NCBI GenBank assembly: GCA_964424335.1
Contig: CAYRIY010000148.1
Span: 1 to 6,622 of the forward strand
Source of the DNA: CAYRIY01 sp964424335
GTDB taxonomy: Bacteria > Bacillota > Limnochordia > DTU080 > RSA5
Direction: 5' to 3'
DNA: 6,622 nt
Shown here: in pieces, positions 5,680-6,622 of the stretch
Layout of the letters: each line of letters starts with the position of its first letter
Position numbering within the stretch: position 1 is the stretch's first letter
Translations under genes and position numbers: made by a program
Notes under the pieces: generated by a model
Databases searched by the model: none
Told to the model about the DNA's origin: nothing
Seen by the model: the letters and a program-made list of their open reading frames with translations, nothing else

Positions 5680-6582
5680 GTGGCGATCGAAGTCGAGGGG
5701 CTCAGAGACCGCATCGCCAGCGCCGAGAGCCTACATTCGATTGTCGAGACGATGCGCACCCTTGCGGCCGTCAACATTCGCCGGGCGAACCAAGCGACCG
5801 AGGCGGCGAGGGAGTACCTGCGCTCCGTGCATCTCGCCCTTTACGTGGCACTGAGGGAGTATCGCGAGGCGCAGCCCGCCCGGCGAAGACCGGGTGATGC
5901 GTTCGCGCCCACGCTGTTGGTCCTTTCCTCAAACCAAGGTTTATGCGGGTCGTTCAACGAGCGGGTGACCAAGCACGCGCTCGAGTTGGGAGCGAAGGTG
6001 GCCCAGGAAGCTGGCGTCGAGTTTTCAGCGATTCCCTTTGTGTGTGTGGGATATCGGGGCGCCGATCGGCTCGCATTTTTGGGCGCTCGGGTCGTATCGG
6101 TGTTTGATGCGCCGAGCTCTGTCGAAGCCGTCGGGCCGCTCGTTCGCGCGATCTACTCCGAAGTGGCCGATCGCCTCGAACCGGGAGCCCGGTTGCTCGC
6201 GGTCTACAATCAGACGACGTCAAGCTCTGGATTTGTCGAAAGCGACCTGCAACTCCTGCCCTTCGAGGTCGAGCGTTGGCGCGAACTGCCCGAAGGTGAG
6301 ACGCCGTTCGCCACCATTCCCATGGTCTCCGGGCGATCGGCCGAAGCCGTCCTCCCTGACCTCGTGCGGGAGTTGCTCTATATCGACCTCTACCGCACCC
6401 TCGTCGAGTCCTTTGCTGCAGAAAACGCCGCCCGACTGTTCTCGATGCAAGGCGCCACCGAGAACATCGAGGAGCTCCTCGCGGAGTTGAACGCGGCCTA
6501 CCGGGAAGCTCGCCAGGATGCAATCACGAACGAACTCATGGACATTCTCGGCGGGATCCTTGCAACCGAGGAGCAGTCCTAG
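5680..6582 (+). CDS. atpG: N-ATPase F1 subunit gamma
   Basis: Rotor shaft of F1: its N- and C-terminal helices form a coiled coil inside the alpha3beta3 head, and its middle domain contacts epsilon and the c-ring. Starting at GTG 5680 gives 300 residues, near the family length (about 285-300). The in-frame ATG at 5617 lies inside atpA and would add 21 residues that do not resemble gamma. The N-terminal helix reads LRDRIASAESLHSIVETMRTLA, cut here at its recognisable core (IAS...I...M..LA), as in gamma's 'I.s...t.KIt.AM.mva'. The Rossmann-like centre shows SNQGLCGSFNERV (corresponding to 'SDRGLCGg.N'). The C-terminal helix has SMQGATENIEELL and ARQDAITNELMDILGG, the gamma signature region. It starts one base after the atpA stop, behind a strong ribosome binding site. 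It is the last gene visible in the operon. Confidence 0.94.
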   Translation: MAIEVEGLRDRIASAESLHSIVETMRTLAAVNIRRANQATEAAREYLRSVHLALYVALREYREAQPARRRPGDAFAPTLLVLSSNQGLCGSFNERVTKHALELGAKVAQEAGVEFSAIPFVCVGYRGADRLAFLGARVVSVFDAPSSVEAVGPLVRAIYSEVADRLEPGARLLAVYNQTTSSSGFVESDLQLLPFEVERWRELPEGETPFATIPMVSGRSAEAVLPDLVRELLYIDLYRTLVESFAAENAARLFSMQGATENIEELLAELNAAYREARQDAITNELMDILGGILATEEQS

Positions 6583-6622
6583 AGGTCGTCGGCGCAAAGT
6601 ATCGAATTCTCCATGGCGAGTT
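6583..6622. other. Short 3' remainder without an assignable feature
   Basis: Forty bases follow the gamma stop. I see no GC-rich hairpin with a T run, so no terminator is supported. An ATG at 6613 has no convincing ribosome binding site, and too little sequence follows to call a gene. The operon may or may not continue. Confidence 0.5.

Noticed and set aside
1..6622. CRISPR arrays, insertion sequences, tRNA or rRNA genes
   Set aside because: No repeated spacered units, transposase, terminal inverted repeats or RNA gene pattern seen. The window is filled by the ATPase genes.

Overview
The window holds most of one operon, read entirely on the + strand. It encodes a rotary ATPase of the N-ATPase type, the 'alternate F1F0 ATPase' seen as a second, laterally spread ATPase in scattered bacteria and in some Methanosarcina. 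The order is atpD (beta, 5' end outside the window), atpC (epsilon), atpQ, atpR, atpB (a), atpE (c), atpF (b), atpA (alpha), atpG (gamma). It is identified by beta and epsilon leading the operon, the small membrane proteins AtpQ and AtpR before subunit a, and the absence of a separate delta gene (atpH). It is a known class of operon, not an undescribed system. The points worth a closer look are details within the subunits.

Layout: 1-1081 is the C-terminal three quarters of beta. 1078-1461 is epsilon and 1461-1847 is AtpQ. 1844-2155 is AtpR, 2203-2898 subunit a, 2944-3222 subunit c and 3269-4111 an extended subunit b. 4104-5678 is alpha and 5680-6582 gamma. Genes overlap by 1-8 bases or lie 1-47 bases apart, so no stretch over 50 bases lacks a gene. 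No internal promoter or terminator is evident. The last 40 bases hold nothing I can assign.

How the parts work together: alpha and beta form the catalytic head, with gamma and epsilon as the central stalk. Subunit a and the c-ring carry ions across the membrane, and b is the outer stalk. The C-terminal third of b resembles the C-terminal domain of the delta subunit, so it probably replaces the missing delta in holding the stator to the head. AtpQ and AtpR are small membrane proteins, probably for assembly or for Mg2+ and c-ring contacts. Subunit c carries the Gln...Glu-Thr arrangement linked to Na+ binding, but the coupling ion cannot be decided from sequence: the N-ATPase rotor of Burkholderia pseudomallei was measured to be H+ specific.

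Organism: the DNA is GC-rich (about 60% by eye), with strong GGAGG-like ribosome binding sites and a mix of ATG, GTG and TTG starts. This fits many bacteria. Because N-ATPase operons move between lineages, the operon itself says little about taxonomy, and I do not assign a phylum.
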